A DNA stretch of 64,000 nt from Cymbidium sinense (Eukaryota; Streptophyta; Magnoliopsida; Asparagales; Orchidaceae), in NCBI GenBank assembly GCA_021442155.1, contig JAKCPB010000339.1:62001-126000 (forward strand). The letters run 5' to 3'. The notes beneath the pieces are model-generated. The model ran no database searches. It was not told the DNA's origin and worked only from the letters and a program-made list of their open reading frames with translations. This document shows, in pieces, positions 23,760 through 36,200 of the stretch; the stretch's first letter is position 1, and each line of letters opens with the position of its first letter. The position numbers and the translations under genes were made by a program.

Positions 23760-24935
23760 AGCTCTACCTTTATACAACCCGGATTACAAATGAATAATTA
23801 TAATTTAGAAAGAATTCATGTTATGGGGGTCTTCATTCTTCATTTCTTTATTTCTTCATTTCTTTCTTTCTTTCTTTCTTCATTTCTTTTTTTCTTTACT
23901 TCTTTCTTCTTTTTGATTTGACTTGGGATGTAGTTTTCTCTAAGGCTTCACATGGTACATAAGATATAGTCTTATGACCAATGTTCATCCTAATTCTCTC
24001 ATAACATTCATTCCAAATCTTAATTGCAAAAATTACATCAAAATGGGAAAGATAAATCTAACTAAACCTGCAAAATATAAATTAGCTAAACATACCACAC
24101 AACCCAAGCAGTTATAGAAATAATTTGGACTTAGCATCCCACACATGAGTAACCAAGTCCACCTATCCTAGATTGGATCATGCTTAGGGGTATAAGCAAC
24201 CTGCATAGCAAAAGCATTTATATTTTTTATTATAATGCCCCTTAAGCACAATTCCCAGTAGAAGACATGATTAGACTAAGATCGTCCTATCATCCTATCT
24301 ACGCACGTGCACCCTAACATCCTGTCTAAAAGTATTATATCAGAAAATAAAATTAGGCATCAATCCATGCACCACCCTAACATAGAACTAGAAATGGTGA
24401 CTTAACCTAATGTGTGTGCATTAAAGGCTTGTGTGGCATGTCTTAGCTAGGCTTTAAGGTTTGAGTTTTCTAAGTGCGAAAGGTTTAACTTAGAGGGTGG
24501 TTTCATTTTAAGTGATCTAATTGACTTATCAATTTTATTTGATGATTTGATTTGGTTTGAATGAACCTACACTTAATTACTAAGTGTTGTAAAGAGAAGA
24601 AAGAAGAAGAGAACTTCTCCTTCATCCCAACCTTAAGTAATTTCTAAGTTAGATTCATTAACAAATTTTTTTTCTTTAGTGAATATTTTATTATGTGTTT
24701 TAATTAACTCTAAGTTTATATTTTCTCTAAATAAACCTATTCAATAAGAAAGGCATCTTAGGACTAATTAAGGTGAATTACTATCACATAACACACAACC
24801 ATTTATTTCTTTAAAACATGTATACCATGTATATGAATAAATCCTAAGCATACCTATACATGCAATGCCAATTTTAGCACACTTTGATGATGAATGCTAA
24901 GAAATATTGCTTCAACAAATTTGGATATTCCATGA
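23760..24935 (+). repeat. Dispersed repeat, inverted partner at 46240-47380
   Basis: The reverse complement of 46240-47380 matches this stretch over many words in the same order, such as GTTATGGGGGTCTTC, CTTATGACCAATGTTCATCC, CCCCTTAAGC and CCTAAGCATA. A pyrimidine microsatellite (CTTT units, about 23835-23920) has the purine counterpart AAAGAAGAAAGAAAG in the partner. There is no coding signal. It is probably part of a long LTR or non-autonomous element, because it continues into LTR-like sequence on the right. Confidence 0.85.
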
Positions 24936-26659
24936 TGCATGATTTTGTTATGTAGAAAAGAGGGACTCTTTTATCCATTAATCAAATGTACATCTACATA
25001 TATAAAATACATAATTAGGTATGACACCATTATTTTCTACACCAGGGGTGTAAGGTATAGGACCTACTTAGGGCTACTTGAAGCCTCGCAACCCCAGGAT
25101 GTCCAGACAAATATACCACTTTTCTTAAATACATGAAAATGTACAAAAAGAGATAAATGGATGAAGAATCATGCAAAATATTTATGTTTGATTTGGTTGT
25201 ATGATTTATGTGTAAATGTGAAGATCCTTCTTAAGTCATAACATTGAAGTGTATAGGAATAGATTTAAGCAAGTGTTATGTTCTTTTCAAATGAACTATA
25301 CACTTTGCAAATCCTATTAAAATCCATGTTGAGAGAAGAGTAGAACATCACATAATACACATCTTATGCTATAATCACATGCAAGCTTATAAGTACTTGT
25401 AAGTAGCATCACATCACTTATAACCTTTGATTTCTAGGTTTTAAAAATAATTTTTGATTTAATAGTGATAATAGCCACTCATATTCTTACTTTAGCCAAA
25501 ACATGCAATTTGACATAAAAGAAACATTTTATTTAATTGATTTTTCAAAAGATATGAATGCATGATTTCATATGGCATATAATATTTAGCATGCTTGGAA
25601 AGAAATAAAGTGATGTAAACATGTGACTTCATTCACCCCATTTAATTCCTAAAGGCAATCCTATGAAATAAGATCATTTAAAGTGAATCAAAATTCCTTA
25701 AAGATATTTTTATTTTATTTTTGGATTTGATTTGAAAATGATTTGTGAGAAAGAATTTGATGGTTCTAGCCCATTTCCCCCATGTGTGAATTGATTTAGT
25801 TTTATTTTAGAGCAATTAGATTGATTTTATATTTTATTTAGGTTAAGTTATAAATTAAGTCCATTAATTATCCCTTACCTACACCACTTTAACATAATTA
25901 ACTAAATAATTATGAGCCAACATATGATATGCAACCACATAGAATTAAAATCAACAATGCACCTAAGAAACAAAGGGGTCTAATGCAATTAGCTCACAAT
26001 TAGTGATTAATTAAGCTAAAGGGTTTTCATTAAGTACTTTCACATGTGGGTTGGAAATTATTTTCTCAAACTTACCTTAGGCTAATGAACACCTAAGGAT
26101 CTACCCACCAAGAGATTGATTAATTCTAGATTGATTTTCAGCGTTTAATTAGACTAAATAAGTAGATCATTAGTGGATTGATCCTTAATTATGTTTGGAT
26201 TAAGGAAGAAAGGGAGTTTAATGAATAACTTAGGAAAAGTATCCCAAATCCATTCCATAAAACTCCTCCTTAATTATCTCAATTAAGGGATTAAATCACT
26301 ATTCATATGCTTAATTACTCTTAATTACATAAAAGGGATAATTAAAGGTTTATTAATTAATTTCCCTAACTAACTCATTAATAAATTTCATGAAAATTAG
26401 GGGAGCAGAAGTCATCCCACTAATCAAATCTTTGAAATTTTGAATTAATTAATTAGGAAGTAATTAATGTAATTCAATTTTTAATTAAACCCTAATTAAG
26501 GAAAATTCACTATTCAAAATCAATGAGAAATAATTTTATTAGATTCCCCTCTAAAATACCTTTATAATGAGCCCTCATTTATATTTTCTGGGTGTTTCTA
26601 TATTTAATTATGATTTTATGAAGTTTATGTGATAAATGGATAATTAGAAAATACTAATT
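24936..26659. other. AT-rich LTR-like DNA
   Basis: No gene is seen. The sequence continues the dispersed repeat on its left and grades into the less AT-rich segment on its right. The only open frame (24939-25136) has no recognisable domain. Confidence 0.4.
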
Positions 26660-27905
26660 AATTAACTAATCCCGTCGGCATCACGTGGACTGCTGACGCG
26701 GTATGCTTTCCACGTGACGTGATGGGATAGGTTATTTAAGTTATCACATCGCGCGTTGCGTTAGTTGGCAGCGCAACACGCTTTCCCCTTGGCAATCCGA
26801 TCAAGGATCAGATGGCCAGGGTTAATCCCATGGTTCTAATGGGCTTAAATTAGTGGATCTAATCACTTTAATTAGGGTCGTCCATCCAAAATAGGCGGGA
26901 TGGATGACTCATGATTCTTCCCTACCAAAGCTATGGGAGATAGAGGCCGTCCGTCCCCCATGGCTTGATCTAAGCTCTCCTAAGCTCAGATTATGATAGG
27001 ATTCACCCCACACCATCAAAAGGTATATGGAAGAACATCCAACAGCTAGAAACTAATTGGATAATAATTCCCTTCACAAAGGACCAAGCATTTTTCAAAT
27101 TAGTATTGGTTTTGAATAATACCTCACTGGAGGCTATCATCGATGCTACCAACGGAGGTGGTAGCTTCATCTAGTGGAGATGAAGCCCTGTTGAAGGTTT
27201 CAAGTATTGATTTAAAGTGGATTGCTCAATTGGCCAAGCTCCCCTTCAATGGCTTATAGCTTTGATCAAAATCCCCATTCCCATGGCTTGAAGACTTGGG
27301 AAACACTTTGGGGGAGTTCGACTAGCTCCCTTGATGGTACTTGCAAAGTGAATTTAGGATTGGTGGAGAATTTAGTGAGTTGGAAAATCCCCTCACCTCC
27401 CGTATTTCAGCTTTGAAGAAAATCGAGAAGGAGAAATTTGGGAAGCTTGGAAATGACCTTGGGAAGCTTTTGGATGCTTACTTTTGATAACTCTAGCTCA
27501 ATTAAATGCAATGAACCTTATTTCAGTTGGAATGAGGAGCAGTATATCTCCCCCCTACTTGGATCAGACGGTCGACGCTTGGTCTTCCATTTTTGATCAA
27601 TTGCTTTGATTAATTGGGTTATTTAGGCTGTTATGCACTCCATGTTGTTCAGTTTTGGCAGAGGAGTAGACGAGAGGTAGTGCACATGTGCTAGGTGAGT
27701 GTATGGAGTGATCCAAGTGGAGAATTCCCATTTGAGGGGTCAGTTTTGCCTTTGGTTGGGTCATGGCTAACCCAAACCCATTGGGTCATGTTCACCACCT
27801 CCTTAGTGTCCATGTGGAACACTGGGAAGATGTCATGTGGTCATGAGAAGGAATTGGCCAAATTCCAAGCGAATTTGGCCATAGGTTACCCCTTGAACTG
27901 GGGGT
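26660..27905 (+). other. Relatively GC-rich LTR-like segment
   Basis: This is the most balanced-composition stretch in the central region. Two open frames (27222-27416 and 27695-27907) show no domain and are probably chance. Its composition, the G-box-rich start and the flanking TTTGG-rich tail resemble the regulatory part of a long plant Gypsy LTR. That is inference: I found no matching second LTR in the window. Confidence 0.35.
26681..26780 (+). promoter_or_regulatory. G-box inverted repeat and adjacent hairpin
   Basis: TCACGTGGA (26681-26689) and TCCACGTGA (26709-26717) are exact inverted repeats, each with a CACGTG G-box. The second runs into TGACGTGA, a TGACG/ABRE-type word. CGCGTTGCG (26752-26760) and CGCAACACG (26772-26780) form a second arm pair with one mismatch. 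G-box and TGACG words are binding sites for plant bZIP and bHLH factors. Their clustering at the start of the GC-richer LTR-like segment suggests an LTR enhancer, but function is untested. Confidence 0.5.
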
Positions 27906-29450
27906 AAAATGGTCATTTGGCCTTGATTTTGATTTGGGCAGATTTGAGATGATTCAAAAATGGGTTGGTCAAAGTTCAAATTATCATTTGGAGTGATTTG
28001 GTATCATTGGTATTGTTCAGTTTGATTTATATCTAGTTTTGGTTCATTTAGATTCATTTTGGTCAAATAGGTCAAGTTGACCAATTTGACTCATTTGACC
28101 CAATTATGTTAGGCCATGGGTTGATTTAGTTTTGGTTGATCATTTGAAATGTTTTACAAGCTTTGGTTTCAATCAATTTTGGTTTTATTTGATTTCAAGT
28201 TGATTTGGCCATTTAGGTCAAGTGGGTTCATGGTCAATTGGGCTAAGTTTTGGCTAATTTGGTTCAACAAGTGATTTAGAATGAATTTGACCCATTGGTT
28301 GCAATCAATTTGGCTTAGATCAAGATTTGACCCATTTTGACTTTTTAGGTTAACTTAGGTCAACTTAGGTTAACTTAGGTCAAGTGGCCAATTGGGCTAG
28401 GTTTGGCTCAAATGATGACTTGGTCAAGTTCAATCATTATTTATGAATTGGTTTAGATCAATGGTTTCAATTTGGCTTATAGTGATCAGTTTGGGTTTCA
28501 TTTGGGCTAATTTGACTTGGTCAAAGGCTAGGTTTGACTTGGTTTGACCTAACTTGAGTGATTGATCATCCTATGATTATTGCTCACAATGTGGCTTATT
28601 AGCTCAATCCAAATTGTTAGATTAGAATTTGGCTCCCCTTTAGGTCACTTTGGGTCAAGTGAGCCTAAGTGGGTAAATTGACTTGATCAAGGCTTGATTC
28701 AAGTTTGGTTGAACTCATATATGGACTTATGATTGAAATATAAATCCAATTGCAAGTGATTTGGAGTCAAATGGGTTTTGATTCATTTGACAATTTCAAG
28801 TCAAAAAGGTGAACATGGGTTTGACTTGGGTTGGTTTGATTTTGGTTTGATGATTGAAGTTTATGTTTATATTTGGTTTGTGATTGAAGGATTGATTGTT
28901 TGAAGAGAAAATTCAAAGGTTTGGATTGATTTGAATTTGATTTGGCTAAGTTCAAGAATTTGACTTGAAAAAGTATAGGTTGGATTTAGGTTAGATTTGG
29001 ACTTGAGTTTTGAATTTGGTTTTGGTTATTTGAATTTATATTTCATTTATATTTGTGAATATAAATGAGAATATAAATGATTAAGATAAAAATCTTTGAA
29101 TTGGAGTGATTTGAATTTGATTTGTCCTAAGTCCATAAGATAAATCAAAGGACTTAGGAAAAGTTTTGATTTGGAATTGATCATTGGTTTCAACCATTTG
29201 ATTTGGAATTGATTCATGATTTGAGAAAATCCATTAAGTTGGAATTGATTTAAGATTTGATTTGGAATTGATTTGATTTTGAAGTTGATTTGAATTTGAA
29301 GTATGATTTGAATTTGAGGATTTGAATTTGAAGTTGATTTGAATTTGAAGTTGATTTGAACTTGAAGTTGATTTGAATTTGAATTGATTTGAACTTGAAG
29401 TTAATTTGAATTTGAAGTTGATTTTAATTTATGGATGACTTGAAAGAAGA
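27906..29450. repeat. Degenerate TTTGG/GGTCAA-rich low-complexity region
   Basis: Irregular words such as GGTCAAGTTGACC, TTTGGTTTGA and GACTTGG recur throughout. No reading frame is meaningful. It resembles 1-660 in composition and passes into a regular minisatellite at its right end. Confidence 0.7.
29266..29430. repeat. 17-base minisatellite
   Basis: Tandem copies of TTGATTTGAATTTGAAG and close variants (AACTTGAAG, TTAATTTGAATTTGAAG) run for about 165 bases. Phase is mostly kept, with one-base slips and one irregular stretch near 29300-29330. Confidence 0.85.
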
Positions 29451-29899
29451 AGTAGGATTTGGTTCTATAAGTAGGCAAGTTTTCCTAATACCCACAAGGC
29501 ATGACCTATTCTATGGCTAACTCTTCTAAGTCAAGGTTAGGTTAAGTTTTCACTTAATCACTAGAATGTCTTAAGACTAAGAAACTCTAATGTCTAAAGG
29601 AGTCTTATGTCTAAGTTATGAAGAAGTTGAAAGCTCACTCCAAAGAGGTCAACAATCCTTAATTAAGAAAATTATTTCATGATCTTCTATTTTTCTCTTT
29701 TTGGACAAGATATCTTTCATGAACTTAATGTGACTTAGCATTTATTTTAGAGTAACATTGAAAGAAACAACTATGTGAAGTGTCTAAAATAGCTTTAAAA
29801 TTTTGTAACTTATTAGTCAGTTTTCTTCCTTTAAAATCATTAAAAGTATGAAATTGGTGGTATATATTGTGGCGAGTGTTAGGAAACAACTTTGACTTG
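29451..29899. other. Spacer to Gypsy gag
   Basis: No gene is seen. The right edge of the block inside the Gypsy relic probably falls near 29880, where GTGTTAGGAAACAAC faintly echoes the left edge (GTGTTGGGACACC). Confidence 0.35.
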
Positions 29900-31150
29900 G
29901 GCCACTCTTCTTTCTCTTTTTTTTCTTTTTTTTTTATGGCCAGGTATTGCTCTCCACATCAATCTACTTTAGCATCTCTTATCCCATTAATTCTTCATTC
30001 TCAGCTTCTAAGATCTTAACATACACTTTTGGGTTAACTTCAATGTTGCTAGGAGGAATTGTACCAAGTTATCTTTGAGGTAATTATTATGCTAGTTGCC
30101 CCAATTGAAACTCTATATTCTTCTATATTTCTAGTAAGGTATGATGGCTCTGAAGTGTACCATTTATCCTTAGGATAAACTATGTGGTCATCAATGTCAG
30201 CTATATTAATGCCTCATTTAGTGATGTGCCATTTGTCTTTTATTATGAAAGTCTAGTTGTTAAGAAAAGCTAAATTGTTGGTATCCTCTTAATTATTAAA
30301 TTTTAGTTGGTCACTAAAAACCACCAATCTATTAATATTTTATGTATTCTTCTATAAAACTTATGATGGACCTTTTCATCTTGACACACATGTTAGAGTA
30401 AGGATTTTTAGGTTATTGGTTGCTCACTAAATTTTCTTGCTCCAAGCATGATTGAGAAAATAAGTTATTCATTTGGCATTCACTATTATGACCTCTTCTA
30501 ATGGCCACAATAAAAGACTAGAGCATATATTGCAAGCACTATAAGAGTGTTACTTCACCAAGAAAGTGACCGCATTATGATGGCGAAAGTATTTATCTTG
30601 CACAACAACCACGATCTTCTTAACATGATCCTCTTGCTTTGCTTTTTATAGTTATTCATAACCATCTCAATAAATCATAAACTTATTCTTGAGTTTTTGA
30701 TCAATGTCCTATTTGCCTAGCCAACCTATTGTACAAAGTTTGATCTTGTATTCATTTTGAAGGTCATGATGAGTGCATCTCCTTAAAGGGTCTTTGAACT
30801 TATCGATCATCATAAAGAGTATCTACCATCTATATAAATTTAGAGATTTTAATCCTCATCAATTTTGTCTTCATTTTCAAAATGCACTTATATCATAACT
30901 TCTTCATCAAATCATCCCAACCTATAATACAATTCTTGGTCAAAGAGTTCAGCCAATTTTTGACTTCCCTTAGAGACAAAGAGAACAACCCCAGTTTGAT
31001 TATCCATCTAAAATTTCATTATATTTGATAGTATAACAAAATTTAATGAAAATTGTGATATCATTGTTTGGTTCTTTAGTTGCTATCTAATATTGGGAAC
31101 TACACCTTGACTATAGCCTAAGAAATTCAATAATTATGCAATGGACTCAT
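29900..31150 (-). pseudogene. Athila/Tat-like Ty3-Gypsy gag relic
   Basis: Reading right to left, the capsid-like block LREVKNWLNSLTKN (about 30930-30975) and GWDDLMKKL (about 30897-30924) match the conserved retrotransposon gag region of plant Gypsy elements, usually read as KAxxWLNSLPxxSITSWxxLxxKF. About 850 bases downstream IPPSNIEVNPK (about 30030-30060) corresponds to the LPSxTExNP linker that precedes protease in Athila/Tat elements. A lysine/glutamate-rich, frame-broken tail follows to about 29900. Stops are frequent and no intact open frame remains. Protease sequence of the same type and strand resumes at 22432, beyond a 7.4-kb block. Confidence 0.75.
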
Positions 31151-33199
31151 GTAACACTTTAGTCACCATTGTGATTTCTCCTTAATCTTCTAGGTTGGCC
31201 ATTTTACCAATTTAGTCAAATTAACTTACATCTTCTTCCAAAGTCTTTTTATGAGAGTATGCACAATTTCATTTTGATCAGTGAGAAATAGTGACTTGCA
31301 ACTATAATAGTGCACAATCTAGCTATCTTTTTAAGATAGATTCAATATAAGAAAAATTATCTAAGGTACTTTGAATCTCAATATGGATAACATAAGGCTT
31401 CATCGAAGTTATGTTTAACAACTCATCACCATAGTATTTTATTTATGATGAGTTTATCCTCCACTTCTTGATTTTGAATAGACCTCCTAAACAATTCATA
31501 ATTGTGTGTCAATCAATAGAAAAAAACTCACGAACATATAGCATAAAAAAAGCTTTAACTTTTATTAAATCAAAATCAACACAAAATAGATCATCATTGC
31601 ATCCATAAGGAGAGTTTAGTTCATGAAAAATATAAAAGATCATCATTAAACACTTCTAAATGAATATTAATAAAATAAAAGAAATAGGAGAGAAGAAAGA
31701 AAACATAGAGAAAAAGCACTAAGAAAGTTTTCTTCATCGCCTTTGGCTCTCTTCCTTTGAAATTTCTCCTAATAAATTCCCCGAAGAGCTTGAAGCATCC
31801 TCTACAATTTCTCACTTGGGTCCCTTTAAAAGCTTGAGAAAAAGAGCTAAAAGATGGTAAAAAAGATAATTTTATCCATAGATTTGTTTAAATAAGGATG
31901 CATTAGCTCCTAAATAGGAAGAAATTCTTGAGAAATTAAGGCATATCATAAATTGTCGCCCGCACCTAAGTGAGAACTCTCTATATGTGCATTTCTATCT
32001 TATGGGGCATCTAGGCATTAGAATTTGGAGTCTAAAGATCAACTTCTATATGTGTGCATTTCTAACCTAATGCTAGCATTATGTAAGTACAAGTACTAAA
32101 GCTTGGTGATGGCTCCTAGGCACTAGCTTGGGTGTCTAAGCACTAGGCTAAGTTCCAAACACCAATTCAACCTAAGATTGTGTTGTTTCTACTCTAGATG
32201 ATTCTCCAAATTATTTTACAAATTAATTATTGAATTTCACCACCATGATATATCTACCTGATTTAAAATTTAAATTATTGGTACAATTAAATTCTCAATT
32301 TTATGTAAAAATATTTGTTTGATACATAAATCTAAGATGAAAAAAATGTGTAGCTTTCACACCTATCAAACTACTTTATATATTTTTAGTCTCCTCTAAT
32401 AAAATATTGTAATAATTAGATTCTTGTGGGATAGTCTTATCGATGAATACACATCTAAAGTTCCACAATTTTATTTTTGAACTAAACATCATTTGATTCT
32501 TATGAGGGTCTATAAACACTGAAAATAGTCTTACATAGAATAGAAGTGGTTCTCTTTGTTTTCATTTTGGTAATATGAGTTATTTTTATCTAAGTTAAAA
32601 AAATATGAAGCATTTTTTAATTTTTATTGGCATAATGATCCTAAATATTATGCATAATTTTTACCTATAGTTTGTAAGATATTATCTTAAATAATTATAA
32701 ATTTTATTTAACATAAAAAAGGTTTGAATTTATAAATGATCAAAATTCTCTTATGAAAAAAAATCACCTGTGTTCTTATTAATAAATTTTAATTTAAAAA
32801 TGAATATAGGAACCTTATTTTTCTCGATCTATAAAGCCATAGCATTCTATATAAATCCAATCAGTAGAACTATTAACTTTGAAAACCTTGGTTATGAGAT
32901 TTGGGTCATATGAGATCATAAGGTCATCTTGTGCTAGATTAAGTTTAAATTTTATTTAGGATAATCCAATGGCAAATTAAACTCAGGTTAACTACGATTA
33001 ACTTATGTTGGAATTTAGTTTGAAAGTATTGCACCCTTAGTTGGTCAAATGTGTTAACATTGATTGACACCTGATTAGCTAGATGAGATTAAATTTTCAA
33101 ATAAATGTCCTTTTTGTCGTTCTTAAAAATTACAGGCTATGTAACAAAGGGAGAATTTAATCTACTATTTTCTTTCTCTCTCTCCCTTATAACTTTTTG
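31151..33199 (-). other. Possible Gypsy leader/LTR remains, otherwise AT-rich
   Basis: On the minus strand, 31200-31960 precedes gag and carries a stretch resembling the non-coding region before gag in Athila-type elements. Near 31960-32160 recur words like CTAGGCATTAG and GGCACTAGC, reminiscent of LTR sequence. No primer-binding site or LTR ends were found. A 64-codon frame (31621-31815) has no domain. From 32160 to 33199 there is nothing recognisable. Confidence 0.35.
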
Positions 33200-33257
33200 T
33201 ACTTTATATTATCTCATTTTTTGGATAATGATCTACTGTGATACAAATCCAAAAGGA

Positions 33258-36200
33258 GGAGAGCATCAATTTCAGGCCAAATTTTTTTAAAGCCTTTCTG
33301 AATGCATAGTAATATCCCATAATGCAGGCCATAAAATTTAGCAAAAAGAACAGAATAGGGTCTTAAAAGAATAGCAAACGCAGCAATCATCTTGCCTTTA
33401 AAATCTCTTAAAATACCCCCACAACCATAAAGCCCATTAGCAACAGATCCATCGGTATTAACCTTAATAATATGATAGTGGGGTTTTATCCAATAGATAG
33501 TCTTACAAATAAAATCAACTTCAGAAGACGAGAGGGAAATCCCAAAGTAGGGGGCCAGATGCTTAACATCTTTGAAGGTAGAAGGAGGAAGAAGGTTAGC
33601 TTTATAAAGGGATGTAATTTTACATTTGGTTCTAGGAATAACACGATGAAAATATATGGGAATATCACTATGTTTAGCATCATTTCTTTCCAACCAGATA
33701 TATCATAGTAAAGTAATAGCCAGAACACATTTGACCTGTCCTTTCGAGGAAGAAGATAGAAAATTATTTAAAATGTGCAATATAGAAAGGGATCCATCAA
33801 ACAACAAAGTATTAAACAAACTATCATACTAGTGCCAGACTTTAACAGTAATGGTGCCATTAAAGAAGACATGATCCAAAGTTTTAATGTGTAAGCAACA
33901 CTGACATTTGGATGGAAGATGAAAGCCTTTTTTTAGGAGAATGGCATCCAAAGGATATGCCAAGCAAGGACCGAAAAGGAGGTAGGGATAGAATTACTCT
34001 AGATTTTGGGAAAGATTAGAGAATCTTGACTTTTGAATCTAATAGCTTACCACACATCCTTAAAAACAAAATCACTAGCAGAGGAATTGTTAAATAGGAT
34101 TTGATCAATTCTATTGGAAGTTGGATTAATATTAAGGATTTTGTTAATGCTCACATTGGGTACATAAGAACATAACTGAGCTATATCCCAAGAATTCTAA
34201 GTAACGAAATGGCTAACTTTGAGCCTGTCAATAGAATGAGTATTCAGTAATGAGTCAATAGAACCCATTCCCAGCCAATTATCTTGCCAAAAGAAGGATG
34301 AACCAGAATTCACACCTCAGGAGATCAGCTCCTAAGCAACCCACTTGATGTTATAGAGTCTTCTCCAAACAGGAGAATCCCCCATTTTGAAAGCACAAAT
34401 GAGGGGTGATTACCCTTACAGTATTTGGCAAGAATAAATTTCAAGTAGTAGCTGTGATTGCTTCTAAGATTCCACCACATTTTGTAAGAAAAGCATTTAA
34501 TAGAATCTTCTAAAGTTTTACAACCTAAACCACCTATATTCAAAGGGACACAACAGGTGTACCAACTAGCCCAATGAGTTTTTTTAGAGGATGAAGTAGA
34601 TCCCCAAAAGAATTTGTTGAAAAGATGGTTAATCTTATTAATGATAGGTGTGGTAGGGACAATAGTGGAAAGCAGATAAAAGGGTAAGGAGCAGAGAATG
34701 CTTTTAATCAGCACAAGTTTGGCTCCAAAAGATAGAAGGTGGAATTTCCAGGAGAAAATTTTCTTATAGATTTTTTGAATAACCTCATCAAAAAGGGAAG
34801 ATCTTTTAGTACCACAGTATAAAGGACTAACTAGATACTTAATAGGGAGAGTATAGTGGGCAAAACCCGTGATACTTTTAATAGTATTGATCCTAGGAAG
34901 AGGAATCGATTTACTAGAAATGAAGCCACTTATGTTAGGGTTAATTTTTAAGCCACTCTCCCTACCAAAGTGAGTAAGAAACTTATATAGTTTCTTTATG
35001 TAACGGGTAGACCCATTGCAGAAAATAATGAAATCATCTGTAAAGCTGAGGTGGGAGATAGCAAAATCACCCCTAGTCTTGTAAAACATGTTAGGCATTT
35101 CGAGAAACAAAAGTTTAAGACTTCGAGAAAGATATTTCGCCGCGATAATGAAAATGGCCGGAGAAAGGGGGTCCTCTTGCCTTATCCCATGGGATGAAGA
35201 AAAGAAGCCATGAACCTTGCCATTAATAAGTAATGAGAACCCAGAGGTTTTCAATACCATTCTTGGTTAAAGTAATAAATGGATTGGAAAAGCCAAAGAG
35301 AGACAAAATTTTGTAGAGGAAAGTCCAACCAATATTATCGTAGGCTTTGGAAATGTCCAACTTAAAAACTAGATTCCCACACCGAACTTTAGTGTTTAAA
35401 TCATGGACAATTTTTTGAGCTAACAATACATTATCAAAGATAGATCGACCTTTGACAAAACCCGTTTGATTGGGGGAAATGATTTTAGGAAGTAAACTAC
35501 CTAATATTATGGCTTGGATCTTAGATATGAGCTTATTAAAAAGAGTGCATAGGCTTATAGGTCTAAAATGGTTCCAAAGTTCGAGATTATCAATTTTAGG
35601 AATTAGAACAATGGAAGTACTAGAAAAGAATTTAGGGAGGATATTTTCTTTTAAAAAAAATCTAGAACAGCTTTAACCACATCTTCTTTGATAATATTCT
35701 AATATTTTTGAAAAAATAAGGTAATGAAACCATCAGATACAATCACATTCATATTTTAAGGTGGATGTAATTTCAAATTCAGAGGGTAAAGAGGTAAGCA
35801 TTTTGATATCTTCTTCGGTAATGATTTTAAGGATAACCTCAGGCCATGCTAATTCCTCATAGTTAACATTATTATTAAGGAGATTAGTGAAGAAAAATAC
35901 ACTAATCAAGCTCACATCGTAACCAACTATTATCATTATTTTTGATTTTCTTCATGTGATTTAAGGCCTTTTTCGTTTTTAACATAACATGAAAATATTT
36001 GGTATTCCTATCTGCCTCTGATATCATTTTAACAGAAGCCTTTTGCCTCCAATAGGTTTTCTCCATGCCTTGATAGCATGTTAACCTATCTTTGGCTTGG
36101 TTTAATAAGATACTTTTAGAGGTATCATGGATAGTAGCTTCTTCTAATGCTATGACCTCCTATTCTAAATCTTTTATGTTTGTAAAAGATTTTGAAGTGT

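Noticed and set aside
23835..23920. CRISPR-like spaced repeats
   Set aside because: A slipping CTTT microsatellite without spacers in plant DNA.
27222..27907. Two plus-strand frames as small host genes
   Set aside because: No domain and no conserved neighbours; they lie in an LTR-like segment of balanced composition where frames stay open by chance.
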